Shown piece by piece: positions 1 to 7,654 of a stretch of DNA of 17,403 nt. The stretch's first letter is position 1. Every line of letters starts with the position of its first letter. The position numbers and the translations under genes are program-made. Under the pieces are notes generated by a model. That model did not search any database, was not told where the DNA came from, and saw only the letters and a list, made by a program, of their open reading frames with translations. Source of the DNA: Phycisphaeraceae bacterium (GTDB taxonomy: Bacteria > Planctomycetota > Phycisphaerae > Phycisphaerales > UBA1924); contig WUAK01000017.1 in the NCBI GenBank assembly GCA_009827205.1, positions 1 through 17,403 on the forward strand, written 5' to 3'.

Positions 1-256
1 AGATGAAGCGCACAGACGCGGTGCCCGCGCCGTAGTCACGCAGGCCCTTGATGCCAGCCTCGACGCCCTCTGGGTGGTTGGCGAGCCCAAGGTAGTTGTT
101 GGAGCAGAAGCAGAGCGTGTCACGGAAGGAGCCGTCGTCCATGCGCATCTTGACGACCGCGTCCATGGGCGAATCGAGCATCTGCAGGTGCTTGTACTGC
201 CCGCCGTCGGCGAGTTCTTGGAGTGTTTTGTCGGTGCGCTGGTCGAAGCTGCTCAT
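1..256 (-). CDS. kbl: 2-amino-3-ketobutyrate CoA ligase (glycine C-acetyltransferase), N-terminal part
   Basis: This is the first 85 codons of a gene that runs off the left edge. The product belongs to the PLP-dependent alpha-oxoamine synthase family. Kbl cleaves 2-amino-3-ketobutyrate with CoA to glycine and acetyl-CoA, the second step of threonine degradation after Tdh. The translation begins MSSFDQRTDKTLQEL, then has the family signature SNNYLGLANHPE (about residues 55-66) and ends GAGTASVRFI, close to the GxGxxSVRFICG motif of Kbl. That ending favours Kbl over its relatives BioF and HemA. The ATG at 254-256 is preceded on the coding strand by GGAGA with a 7-base spacer. It lies 47 bases downstream of ndh on the same strand and may be cotranscribed with it. 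The catalytic lysine and the rest of the PLP site are outside the window. A tdh gene is present near the right end. Confidence 0.85.
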   Translation of the reverse strand, partial: MSSFDQRTDKTLQELADGGQYKHLQMLDSPMDAVVKMRMDDGSFRDTLCFCSNNYLGLANHPEGVEAGIKGLRDYGAGTASVRFI

Positions 257-303
257 GGGTGTTCTCCGCGTGTCCGCAGAGTTTAGGCGCTGGCCAGGGC
301 GTC

Positions 304-1602
304 TCAGTCGTTGCGCGGGGAGTCCGGATTCCGCCCCTGTCCAGTGATGAGCCTGGCACCCCTGCCGAAGGTGATGTACATGTAGATCCACTCGAACATG
401 GTCACGACTTTGTTGCGGAACCCGATCAGGAACGCGATATGCACGAACGCCCACAGCAGCCACGCGGGAAGGCCGGAGATCTTGAGCCAGCCAAAGTCCG
501 CGATCGCGCGTCGGCGGCCGATGGTTGCCATGTTGCCCTTGTCGCGGTACCTGAACGCGGGTCGTTTGCCGGGCGGGGTGGTAACACCGGACTTGATCTC
601 GCTTGCGATGATCCCTGCCGCGTGTTTGCCCATCTGAATCGCGCCCTGCGCGACACCCGGTGTCTCCTTGCCTTTGCCATCGCCGGCTTTGCAGATATCG
701 CCCGCCGCGAACACATTGGGGTAGCCGGGCAAACTCAGGTCTGGCAGGACGACGAGCCTCCCGGCGTTGTCCAGTTCGCTGCCCGCCGACTCGGTAATCC
801 GCTCGGCTTTCACGCCCGCGGCCCAGTACACCGCGCCGGCGTCGATCCGTTTGGTCGTGTCCCCGGATCTGATCTCAACACCGTCGGAATCGATCTCCTC
901 CGCGTATGTGTTGAGAAGGACTTCGACACCCATGCCGACGAGGTCTTTCCTGGCTCGCTCGGATTGATCCTCGTCGAACGCGGGAAGCAAACGACCCCCG
1001 GCTTCAACGAGCACGATGCGTGTCTCGGACGTGTCGATGTTCCTGAAATCGGGCGGCAGGCTCTTCGTCGCGATCTCTGCCAACGACCCAGCCAGCTCGA
1101 CCCCTGTGGGCCCGCCTCCGATCACGACAAAGGTCATGAGCGCCCGCTGTGTATCGGTGTCGTCCGCGAGTTCTGCTTTCTCAAAGCTGGACAGGAACTG
1201 CCTGCGGATTTCGAGCGCATCCTCGATCGATTTGAGCCCGATCGCGTGCTTGCTCCAGTCGGTGTGCCCGAAGTACGAATTCGTGGTGCCAGCCGCGATG
1301 AGCAGATAGTCGTAATGCTCCGCGCCGCGCTGCGTGTAGACGGTGTTCGCTTGCGGGTCGAGGCGTGTAATTTCCTCCATACGGACCGCGACATTTGTCT
1401 TGCGAGAGAACAGATTCCGGATGGGGACAGCGATCTGCGATGGGCTCAGCCCTGCGGTCGCGACCTGGTAGAGCAAAGGCTGGAATAGATGGTGGTTGCG
1501 TCTGTCAAAGAGAATCACATCGGTATCGGTCTTGCGGAGCCTCCGCCCGGCACTCAGTCCAGCGAAGCCTCCTCCGATGATGATGACCCGTGGGCGCGCC
1601 AC
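304..1602 (-). CDS. ndh: type II NADH:quinone oxidoreductase (NDH-2)
   Basis: A 432-residue flavoprotein that passes electrons from NADH to membrane quinone without pumping protons, bound to the cytoplasmic face of the inner membrane. An FAD-binding Rossmann motif GGGFAG lies at residues 10-15 and a second, NAD-binding motif GGGPTGVELAG at 162-172. The FAD-contacting AAGD is at 299-302. The quinone-site stretch AQGAIQMG is at 319-326. The C-terminal part, residues about 378-412, is rich in W, F and Y and resembles the amphipathic membrane-anchoring helices of NDH-2. Length and motif order are normal for the family. The start is GTG at 1600-1602, preceded by AGGAA with a 4-base spacer. It follows the upstream zinc-ribbon gene by 18 bases, so an operon with it is likely. 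No proton-pumping complex I genes are in view. Confidence 0.93.
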   Translation of the reverse strand: MARPRVIIIGGGFAGLSAGRRLRKTDTDVILFDRRNHHLFQPLLYQVATAGLSPSQIAVPIRNLFSRKTNVAVRMEEITRLDPQANTVYTQRGAEHYDYLLIAAGTTNSYFGHTDWSKHAIGLKSIEDALEIRRQFLSSFEKAELADDTDTQRALMTFVVIGGGPTGVELAGSLAEIATKSLPPDFRNIDTSETRIVLVEAGGRLLPAFDEDQSERARKDLVGMGVEVLLNTYAEEIDSDGVEIRSGDTTKRIDAGAVYWAAGVKAERITESAGSELDNAGRLVVLPDLSLPGYPNVFAAGDICKAGDGKGKETPGVAQGAIQMGKHAAGIIASEIKSGVTTPPGKRPAFRYRDKGNMATIGRRRAIADFGWLKISGLPAWLLWAFVHIAFLIGFRNKVVTMFEWIYMYITFGRGARLITGQGRNPDSPRND

Positions 1603-1620
1603 GCGATTCCTTTCACTGAG

Positions 1621-2580
1621 TCATTGCTGCTCGTGCTCAGCTTCCGGATGAATCTTACGCGGCGCACGCGTGTTCGTCGGCAGCGGTTTGTTGTCCGTGA
1701 ACCAGAGTTCAGCCAGAGATCCTCGCATCGTCGGGGGCAGGAGCGCACGCACCCCGAGCCTCGCGATCGGCCTGCCCAGCATGAGCCCGACCGACCCCGC
1801 GATGAGCCAGAGCATGAACACGCACGCGACAGCCGGGAGCCACATGCTCTCTCTGGCGATCTCGCTTGGTGAAACCCAGCCCACCAGCCTCCGATCGATT
1901 GTCGTGGAAATCAGGAAGATCGCGAGCATCATGATCGCCGGGACGGCGCCCACAACAAGCAGCACAGACCTGCGAGCGCCGAGGATCAGGACAGCCAGCA
2001 CTGATCCCATCGCAAACATCGGGATCGTCATCAGCGCCATCACGGGCACGCTCGACCGGATCGTGTGAGTGAACCCGGTGAAGAACGATGAGAAACGGTT
2101 CTGGGAGCGCCACCAGGTTGTATCGATCGCGTACCAGCGGTTGGCGATGAACGTGCCGTCGGCGGCGCGCTGAGAGGGTGCAGCCGCCGTTCGACCGGCA
2201 TACGGGTCGCGCCCCGCGGCTTCCTCGGAATTCACGTGCTCGGCCCACTGCGATGCGATCTCTATCGCGAGCGGCTCCGCGGCGGTTTCTTTCAAACCCT
2301 CGGACATCGCCGAGAGCAGGAGCAGAACCATCACGAGTGAGCCGAGCACCGTCAGTGCGTACGCGAGCGCGGCAAAGACCCTGATCCTGCCGGGCCAGCG
2401 CCCGAGCATCGGGTACTCCTGCACCGCGGCGGGTGTGCCGCACTCGGGGCAGCGCGCGATGTAGAGCCCGTAGTGCTCTTCCTTAAAGACGGGCTGCCCG
2501 CGCAGGTTGTAGGCACACTTCACGCAGAGGCGGTCGCCCATGATCGTCGATATAGGTATTGCTTTCTGCTCGATCGTCAT
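1621..2580 (-). CDS. zinc-ribbon membrane protein with four predicted TM helices
   Basis: A 319-residue protein of unknown function. An N-terminal zinc ribbon has cysteines C19-x2-C22 and C44-x2-C47 around the sequence CAYNLRGQP; the 'NLRG' ribbon ahead of membrane helices is a style I associate with planctomycete hypothetical proteins. Predicted helices are at about 68-92, 178-201, 204-226 and 247-269, with a long hydrophilic loop (about 95-175) between the first two. The open frame continues upstream into the preceding gene, but I chose the ATG at 2578-2580. It forms a TGA/ATG 4-base overlap with that gene's stop and places the start just before the ribbon. The preceding gene has the same ribbon-plus-TM plan, so the pair may be partners. 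No catalytic motif is visible. Confidence 0.75.
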   Translation of the reverse strand: MTIEQKAIPISTIMGDRLCVKCAYNLRGQPVFKEEHYGLYIARCPECGTPAAVQEYPMLGRWPGRIRVFAALAYALTVLGSLVMVLLLLSAMSEGLKETAAEPLAIEIASQWAEHVNSEEAAGRDPYAGRTAAAPSQRAADGTFIANRWYAIDTTWWRSQNRFSSFFTGFTHTIRSSVPVMALMTIPMFAMGSVLAVLILGARRSVLLVVGAVPAIMMLAIFLISTTIDRRLVGWVSPSEIARESMWLPAVACVFMLWLIAGSVGLMLGRPIARLGVRALLPPTMRGSLAELWFTDNKPLPTNTRAPRKIHPEAEHEQQ

Positions 2581-3278
2581 CCCGCGCGATTCCTGCTCTG
2601 AAGTTTGCGTGCCCACTTGAGAGAACGTCGAAGGCGTCGCGCGACGATCTTGTCCCTGCTTGGCATGGTTGCTTTGCCCACAAACAGGCCTGCCGCGGTC
2701 AGCAGCCAGCATACCCCTGCGACCTGCACCATCGAGCCGTACACCCGAAGCACGGGTCCGAATTCGAAGGCAATCGCGTCGATACGCACGAGAACCGTCG
2801 GGACCGATGTGCAGCACACAAGCAGCAGCCCACCCCACGCCAGCGCGAGATGCGTCATCTTCCAGTGCCAGAGAAGTCTGCTCAGGACGAGCCCTGAGAG
2901 CAGCTGCACGAGTGCGATAATCGTGAGCAGAACACCGATCGACAACAGTTCGGACCTGTCCGCGTTGCGAACGGCGTGCGTGAGCGCGGGCCAGGGTGCT
3001 CGTTCGTGCACCTCGGCTTGCCTCGTCGCCAACCCCGATATCAGCACCGCGGCACCAGACACACAGAGGACTACAAAGATCGTCAACGCCATACGGTTAA
3101 AGGCGCGGTCGAGCCTCCGGAACGCGACAGGGTGTGTTCTTAGCCTGTGCTTCCTGCGGACGATCGAGACGCCGCAGGAAGGGCATGTGCAGACCGGGAG
3201 CCCGTACACAGGATCGGGCGGCGCGGGGGCATTACAGAGTTCATAGCCGCAGCTTGTGCAGAGTTGCGAAGCGAGCAC
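2577..3278 (-). CDS. zinc-ribbon membrane protein with four predicted TM helices (first of a pair)
   Basis: A 233-residue protein of unknown function. Its N-terminus has a putative zinc-binding site with C7-x2-C10 (CTSCGYEL) and C32-x2-C35 (CPSC), plus extra cysteines at 15 and 30. Predicted membrane helices lie at about 63-83, 111-134, 142-164 and 180-200. The C-terminal tail (about 207-233) is strongly basic, which suggests a cytoplasmic tail. The GTG at 3276-3278 is chosen because it lies just ahead of the zinc ribbon; no strong ribosome-binding site precedes it. Its TGA overlaps the ATG of the next gene by 4 bases, so the two are probably translationally coupled. The gene starts 55 bases downstream of the dockerin gene's stop. 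Confidence 0.7.
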   Translation of the reverse strand: MLASQLCTSCGYELCNAPAPPDPVYGLPVCTCPSCGVSIVRRKHRLRTHPVAFRRLDRAFNRMALTIFVVLCVSGAAVLISGLATRQAEVHERAPWPALTHAVRNADRSELLSIGVLLTIIALVQLLSGLVLSRLLWHWKMTHLALAWGGLLLVCCTSVPTVLVRIDAIAFEFGPVLRVYGSMVQVAGVCWLLTAAGLFVGKATMPSRDKIVARRLRRSLKWARKLQSRNRAG

Positions 3279-3333
3279 GGCAGATGATACAGACTCTCAC
3301 CGATCAGGGTTCAATGAAATCCAAGACTGTCAA

Positions 3334-4161
3334 TCACCCACAACCGTTATTGAAGTTGTTGACCCATGCGGTGAAGTCGGTCGGCGTGCACGAGCCGTCG
3401 CCGTTCTGATCGCACTCGGGCAGGTTGTTGTTGAACGCGTTGACCCACGCGGTGAAGTCGGTCGGTGTCACCTCGCCGTCACCGTTGACGTCGGCGACGC
3501 AGTTCGGTGTCACCTCGACGATGAGTTTCGGGTTCGGATCGGGCGTCTCTTCGGTTCCGAACGACACAACCCGCCCAATCGTTGGCTCGATGTCCGAGAT
3601 CAGTATCCAACCGAAGTTCGTGACTGTCCCGTCGATCATGTCGATCACGTCCTGGGTGACGTCAAATCCAACTGGCGTGAGCAGGAGCGTGAACGTCGCC
3701 GAGTCCGTCGCGATTGGATCGAAGTCGCCTCCCGCGTTGTTCCAGTTGGCGCCGAACCCGTCAACGAGCCAGGTGACGTCATCGGGTCCAGCAAGCGAAC
3801 CGAGCCCGCCGCCTGTGCCCTGACCACGCGCGGGGCCCTCGTTCCAGTCGCGGGTGAGCCTGAACGCAGAGACCGGCACAGGACCACGGATCGCGCGGGG
3901 CGTGAGCTCGAGCGTCGCCGAGACGATGTCTCCCGCAGGCAGAACAGATAGATCAAACCTGATCAACGCTCTCTTGGTAAGGCGATTGTTGCTCGTACCC
4001 GAGAAAAGCGCGCCATCCCCGATCGCCTGAGTCGCGACATCGAGGATCGTGGCCTCGTTCTGCGCTTCGAGCTCGAACACCTGAGCTGAAGCGCTCGCGG
4101 CGAGGCACACCGACAGCACACATGGGAACACAGGAATACCTACCACGGCAGCACCTCTCAT
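3334..4161 (-). CDS. secreted DNRLRE-like protein with C-terminal GC-type dockerin
   Basis: A 275-residue exported protein. Residues 1-26 form a signal peptide with a likely cleavage after ASA (ASA|QV). Residues about 28-217 look like a DNRLRE beta-sandwich domain, with ALIRFDLSVLPAG, a following SATLEL strand and a DWNEG stretch; this domain is found in bacterial surface and secreted proteins. Residues 220-275 hold two calcium-loop repeats starting at D224 (DVNGDGEVTPTDF) and D251 (DQNGDGSCTPTDF), each followed by TAWVN. The protein ends in NNGCG, typical of the dockerin-like anchor common in Phycisphaerae. I see no catalytic residues, so it is more likely a binding or structural surface protein. 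The ATG at 4159-4161 has no strong Shine-Dalgarno sequence. It could be a cargo of the secretion system further right, but only proximity suggests that. Confidence 0.85.
   Translation of the reverse strand: MRGAAVVGIPVFPCVLSVCLAASASAQVFELEAQNEATILDVATQAIGDGALFSGTSNNRLTKRALIRFDLSVLPAGDIVSATLELTPRAIRGPVPVSAFRLTRDWNEGPARGQGTGGGLGSLAGPDDVTWLVDGFGANWNNAGGDFDPIATDSATFTLLLTPVGFDVTQDVIDMIDGTVTNFGWILISDIEPTIGRVVSFGTEETPDPNPKLIVEVTPNCVADVNGDGEVTPTDFTAWVNAFNNNLPECDQNGDGSCTPTDFTAWVNNFNNGCG
3368..3465. repeat. direct repeat encoding the two dockerin motifs
   Basis: A 17-base identical segment (GCGGTGAAGTCGGTCGG on the plus strand) occurs at 3368-3384 and 3449-3465, inside a longer imperfect repeat with an 81-base period. 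The period equals 27 codons, matching the spacing of the two calcium-loop repeats of the dockerin. It is a coding-level duplication within the gene, not a mobile or regulatory repeat. Confidence 0.8.
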
Positions 4162-4291
4162 ACATACGGCTCTCTGATGACAACCAAGTCCAATTCTAAT
4201 GCGGGCTCAAGAGCGATGATATACAAGCTTGGAAACTTGTAATCGGATTCTGGTTGGGTACACGCCGTCTACCGATGGATACACTTCACGG
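4162..4291. promoter_or_regulatory. divergent intergenic region, AT-richer, probably holding promoters for both sides
   Basis: These 130 bases separate the minus-strand dockerin gene from the plus-strand small gene and are clearly richer in A and T than the flanking genes. A 6-base inverted repeat TACAAG (4222-4227) and CTTGTA (4236-4241) with an 8-base loop could be an operator or chance. I found no convincing -35/-10 pair on either strand, so the promoter role rests on the divergent arrangement alone. Confidence 0.35.
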
Positions 4292-4522
4292 ATGCTGTTT
4301 AACCCTTTTTCAAGGAAATCTATCGTCGATCGAGGCCGACTGGCGCGCCGGACGCACGAGATCTGGCTGACCAACGCACTCTCGAACGGCAAGCCACACC
4401 CAAGGATTCCCAAGCGGGAAGCGAGGCTGGGCGGCTTCGACGAGATCATGCGGACACCCGGCGGCCGGATCTGGGCCAGGCAATGGTGGGCCGACGCCTT
4501 CTCATCTAAGAAATACGACTGA
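4292..4522 (+). CDS. small basic hypothetical protein
   Basis: A 76-residue protein, starting MLFNPFSRKSIVDRGRL, that I do not recognise. It is rich in arginine and tryptophan (RRTHEIWLTNAL early, GGRIWARQWWADAF late) with no membrane segment, signal peptide or cysteine pair. Codon use is GC-rich at third positions through most of the frame, and the amino-acid composition is protein-like, which is why I call it. The frame is also open upstream to an ATG at 4229, but that extension lies in AT-rich intergenic sequence. I prefer the ATG at 4292, although neither start has a good ribosome-binding site. It lies 69 bases upstream of the next gene with a possible weak hairpin between them. It may be an independent small gene or the leader gene of the operon that follows. 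Confidence 0.5.
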   Translation: MLFNPFSRKSIVDRGRLARRTHEIWLTNALSNGKPHPRIPKREARLGGFDEIMRTPGGRIWARQWWADAFSSKKYD

Positions 4523-4540
4523 ATCCACGCATACTTATCG

Positions 4541-4561
4541 GCCGACAATGAGAGCGTCGGC
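4541..4561 (+). terminator. possible weak hairpin terminator after the small gene
   Basis: GCCGAC (4541-4546) and GTCGGC (4556-4561) form a 6-base-pair stem with a 9-base loop, followed by TTTCC. It starts 18 bases after the stop of the small gene. The stem is short and the T-run only three long, so it may instead act as an attenuating or leader structure for the next gene, or be chance. Confidence 0.3.
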
Positions 4562-4591
4562 TTTCCTACACCGACCAGTGGAGCAGCGCCA

Positions 4592-5527
4592 ATGAGCGAA
4601 GATTCGACACAGCAGAAAGCCGCCCACACCACCAGCCTTGCCCGGAAGTGGGTCATCAAGATGGCCGTCTTCCTCATCGTCCTGGTCGGATTCGGAATCT
4701 ACGGCCTCTACGACGCCATCATCGCGTACCCGAACCGGGGTGAGAACTCAGCCTCATGGCACCTGCACCAGTATTTGCTCAAGGCTGACGAGGCGAGGCT
4801 CCTCGAGAGCGACCTTGGTGTCCCCGAGGGGATGACCGCCCGTGAGCACATGGCTGACATCGAAGACAGACTCAACGAACTGACACAGACTGCCGCGGGC
4901 AACTCGTTCCGGGCCCGAGAGGCAGCAGCTGAGATCGCACGCTATCACTGGCTCAACTCTCTCGGCGTGCTGGGCAGGCTCTCAGAAGAACGCGTTGCGT
5001 CTGACATCGGTGATCGCCCGAGCGACAAGCTCGCAGAGCTTGACGCCGAGTGGTCCAACACCACCGAACAACCAAAGCCACTTGCGAGCTACGACATCCC
5101 CGTCCAGTGGGCGTTCGTTGTGGTCGGCCTGGGCGGCGGCGGGCTGCTGCTTCTGCACATGTTGCGTACAGCAAGCCGCAAGTACACGTGGGATCCGAGT
5201 GAGATGCGTCTCGGTCTGCCGGGCGGGGTTTCGATCGTGCCTGGCGACGTCGAGGTCTTCGACCGTCGCAAATGGGACAAGTTCCTCGTCTTCCTCAAGA
5301 TCAAGTCTGAGCACCCGCAACTAGGCGGGCAAGAAGTCAAGCTCGATCTCTATCAGTACGAGCCGCTCGAGGAGTGGTACCTCGCGATGCATCGCCACGA
5401 ACGCCCTGAAGACCTCATCGAAGAGGACGAGGACGAAGGCGAGAGCGGTGGTGGGGAAGAGAGCGATACGGAATCTGAAACTCAGGAATCGGAACAACAC
5501 CCGAGACCGGAGCCCACGGGCTCCTGA
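4592..5527 (+). CDS. membrane protein with C-terminal PH-like domain and acidic tail
   Basis: A 311-residue protein of unknown function. Predicted helices are at about 21-40 and 171-191, so residues 41-170 should face outside the cytoplasm and the C-terminal half inside. The outer part is largely helical and charged. Residues about 197-268 (YTWDPSEMRLGLPGG, then FDRRKWDKFLVFLKI and LDLYQYEPLEEWYLAM) resemble the small PH-like beta domains in planctomycete membrane proteins; this is by eye only. The last 40 residues are highly acidic and low-complexity (EEDEDEGESGGGEE). The ATG at 4592 follows TGGAG by 8 bases. The next gene starts 15 bases after its stop, so they are likely cotranscribed. Confidence 0.72.
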   Translation: MSEDSTQQKAAHTTSLARKWVIKMAVFLIVLVGFGIYGLYDAIIAYPNRGENSASWHLHQYLLKADEARLLESDLGVPEGMTAREHMADIEDRLNELTQTAAGNSFRAREAAAEIARYHWLNSLGVLGRLSEERVASDIGDRPSDKLAELDAEWSNTTEQPKPLASYDIPVQWAFVVVGLGGGGLLLLHMLRTASRKYTWDPSEMRLGLPGGVSIVPGDVEVFDRRKWDKFLVFLKIKSEHPQLGGQEVKLDLYQYEPLEEWYLAMHRHERPEDLIEEDEDEGESGGGEESDTESETQESEQHPRPEPTGS

Positions 5528-5542
5528 GCCCGGAGGCGCCCT

Positions 5543-6127
5543 TTGACCTGGGTCGTAGCAACACTTGTTCTCATCTGCTCGCTCGTCGGTGTCGTGCTGA
5601 CGCTTGTGACATTGCCCGGCATGTGGTTCATGCTGCTCGTGGCGATCATCGCGAAGTTTGTCACACCCGATATCTTCGGTTGGTGGATCGTGATCGCCGC
5701 CGCTGTGCTGGTGCTCCTTGCTGAGATCACCGAGATGGCAAGCTCCGCCGTCGGTGCCAAGGCTGGTGGGGCTTCAAAGCACGGCATCACCGGCGCGTTC
5801 ATCGGCGGCATCCTGGGTGCGATCGCTGGCACGATTTTCTTGTCGTTCATCCCCATCCTTGGGACCATTCTGGGGGGTGTCATCGGAGCCGCGGCATTAG
5901 CGGTTGTCATGGAGCGAAACGGCGCCCAGCGCACGTGGAAGGAGTCGGGCAAGGCCGGCGCCGGAGCTGCCGCGGGCCGGGTGGCGGCGACGTTCATGAA
6001 AACAGGCCTCGCGATCGCCATGGGGCTGGTGCTGTCGATCGCGGCGTTCTGGCCCGCATCCCAGTCAGTCGACGAAGCGCTGGTGCCAGCCGACCAATCC
6101 GGTATGATCCAAGCCGAGGAGCCCTGA
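5543..6127 (+). CDS. DUF456 family membrane protein
   Basis: A 194-residue integral membrane protein resembling the DUF456 family. It has LPGMWFMLL near residue 28, then EITEMASSAVGAKAGGASKHGITGA, and a glycine-rich helix GAFIGGILGAIAGTIF followed by another, as in that family. Predicted helices cover about 4-24, 26-40, 45-65, 81-101, 103-121 and a C-terminal one near 151-170. Function is unknown. The start is TTG at 5543, well supported by GGAGG at 5532-5536 with a 6-base spacer; there is no nearby in-frame ATG before the first helix. It lies 15 bases after the PH-like protein and 36 bases before the PhoH gene on the same strand, pointing to one operon. Confidence 0.8.
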   Translation: MTWVVATLVLICSLVGVVLTLVTLPGMWFMLLVAIIAKFVTPDIFGWWIVIAAAVLVLLAEITEMASSAVGAKAGGASKHGITGAFIGGILGAIAGTIFLSFIPILGTILGGVIGAAALAVVMERNGAQRTWKESGKAGAGAAAGRVAATFMKTGLAIAMGLVLSIAAFWPASQSVDEALVPADQSGMIQAEEP

Positions 6128-6163
6128 GGCACAATCCGTTGGCTGGAGCCGACGACCGGAGCG

Positions 6164-7654
6164 ATGGATCGCATGTCTGACACACCCGCCGCTGAGGCAA
6201 TTCAGAACGACGCACAGAAGGGTGGCCAGAAACACTTCGTGCTCGACACGAACGTGCTGCTGCACAACCCGAACGCGCTCTTCGTGTTCGAGGATAACCA
6301 CGTCGTCATCCCTTACCCGGTGATCGAAGAACTCGACACGATGAAGAGGCGCGAGGACGACATCGGGCGAGCCGCGCGTCAGTGCATCCGTCACCTCGAT
6401 CGCCTGCGTGCATTAGGGAAGCTGACCGAGGGCGTCAGCTGGGGTGAGCTGCAGGCGTCACAAGAATTCAACCCGTCCTCGTTCCTTGCTGAAGGCAAAG
6501 CGGGCACCATTCGCGTCGATGTCACCGATCCTGCGCGCCCCGCCGCGATCGGCAAGGACATGCCCGACAATCACATCATCGCCGTCGCCTACGCGCTCAA
6601 GCTCGCAGACGAGCGCGCGGTCTTTGTCTCGAAGGATCTGTCGGCGCGCATTAAGAGTGACGCTCTGGGCATCAAGACCGAGGATTTCGAGAATCAGAAA
6701 GTCGACGCCGAGCGGCTCTACACGGGGTACTTCGACCTCACGGTACCCGGCAACCTGATCGACGACCTCTACCACGACAAACAGCTCGATATCGAGAGAC
6801 TCGATGATCAGCTAACAATAGAGAACCCGGACGGTTCAACGGCGAAGCGCGACATCAAGACAAACCAGTTCATCGTGCTCCACGATGAGAGCGACCCGAA
6901 CCACACGGGTCTTGCGCGAAGGCTCGCGAGCAGACTCGCAGAGACGGATCAGATCATCCCTGTCACGGGGCCACGCAAACCGGTCTACGGCATTCTCGCG
7001 CGCAACGTGCAGCAAACCATGGCGCTCGATCTGTTGCTCGATGACGAGATCAGGCTCGTCACGCTCCTTGGCTCGGCGGGCACGGGCAAAACGCTCCTGG
7101 CGATCGCGGCGGGCATGGCAAAGGTGTTCCTCGACGACCGTTTCGAGAAGCTACTGGTCGCAAGGCCCATCATGCCCATGGGCCGCGACATCGGTTACCT
7201 GCCGGGCGACAAGGACGAGAAGCTCTTCGCGTGGATGCAGCCCATCTTCGACAACCTCAGCTACCTGCTCTCAACGCGCGGCGGTCAGCACGAGGTCGCC
7301 GACAGCCACACCACCGAGCAACGCATCGAGCAGCTCATGGCGGGAGGTCAGCTGGTGCTCGAGCCCCTGACTTATATCCGGGGTCGATCGATCCCGCACC
7401 AGTTCATGATCGTGGACGAAGCTCAGAACCTGACACCTCACGAGGTCAAGACGATCATCAGCCGCGTCGGCGAGGGCACCAAGATCGTCCTGACGGGCGA
7501 CATCGGGCAGATCGACAACCCATACCTCGATCGTGCGTCGAACGGACTCAGCTACGCGGTCGAACAGATGAAAGACGTCGGCATCGTCGGTCATGTCACG
7601 CTCGCCAGCAGCGTGAGATCCGAGCTGGCGAGCCTGGCTTCAGAACTGCTATGA
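6164..7654 (+). CDS. PIN domain-PhoH family ATPase (PhoH2 type)
   Basis: A 496-residue cytoplasmic protein fusing an N-terminal PIN nuclease domain to a PhoH-type ATPase; family members have been described as RNA helicase/ribonucleases. PIN motif FVLDTNVLL is at 25-33, and likely catalytic acids are D28, E55/E56, D135 (KDMPDNHIIAVA) and D158 (SKDLSAR). The PhoH domain has Walker A GSAGTGKT at 303-310, the family stretch RPIMPMGRDIGYLPGD at 334-349, Walker B IVDEAQ at 416-421, and TGDIGQID at 444-451. It ends with the typical VRSELASLASELL. All key residues are present and the length is normal. The start is ambiguous: ATG at 6164 or ATG at 6173. GGAG at 6158-6161 is only 2 bases before the first but 11 before the second. 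The stop overlaps the next start (ATGA). Confidence 0.93.
   Translation: MDRMSDTPAAEAIQNDAQKGGQKHFVLDTNVLLHNPNALFVFEDNHVVIPYPVIEELDTMKRREDDIGRAARQCIRHLDRLRALGKLTEGVSWGELQASQEFNPSSFLAEGKAGTIRVDVTDPARPAAIGKDMPDNHIIAVAYALKLADERAVFVSKDLSARIKSDALGIKTEDFENQKVDAERLYTGYFDLTVPGNLIDDLYHDKQLDIERLDDQLTIENPDGSTAKRDIKTNQFIVLHDESDPNHTGLARRLASRLAETDQIIPVTGPRKPVYGILARNVQQTMALDLLLDDEIRLVTLLGSAGTGKTLLAIAAGMAKVFLDDRFEKLLVARPIMPMGRDIGYLPGDKDEKLFAWMQPIFDNLSYLLSTRGGQHEVADSHTTEQRIEQLMAGGQLVLEPLTYIRGRSIPHQFMIVDEAQNLTPHEVKTIISRVGEGTKIVLTGDIGQIDNPYLDRASNGLSYAVEQMKDVGIVGHVTLASSVRSELASLASELL

Noticed and set aside
268..296. GC-rich near-palindrome around CTGGCCAG between ndh and kbl
   Set aside because: The stem is short and imperfect with no T-run; it is too weak to call a terminator and could be chance in GC-rich DNA.
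223..1488. A 421-codon open frame on the plus strand opposite ndh
   Set aside because: It is the antisense of a gene with clear NDH-2 motifs; the translation has no recognisable domain and a biased composition typical of antisense frames in high-GC DNA.
2581..2838. Upstream extension of the second zinc-ribbon gene
   Set aside because: The extra 86 residues lie wholly over the first ribbon gene in another frame; the ATGA overlap and ribbon position fix the start at 2580.
5482..6183. A 233-codon minus-strand frame opposite the DUF456 gene
   Set aside because: The Ala/Pro/Met-rich translation is the usual antisense product of a glycine/alanine-rich membrane protein; the sense gene has GGAGG and family features.
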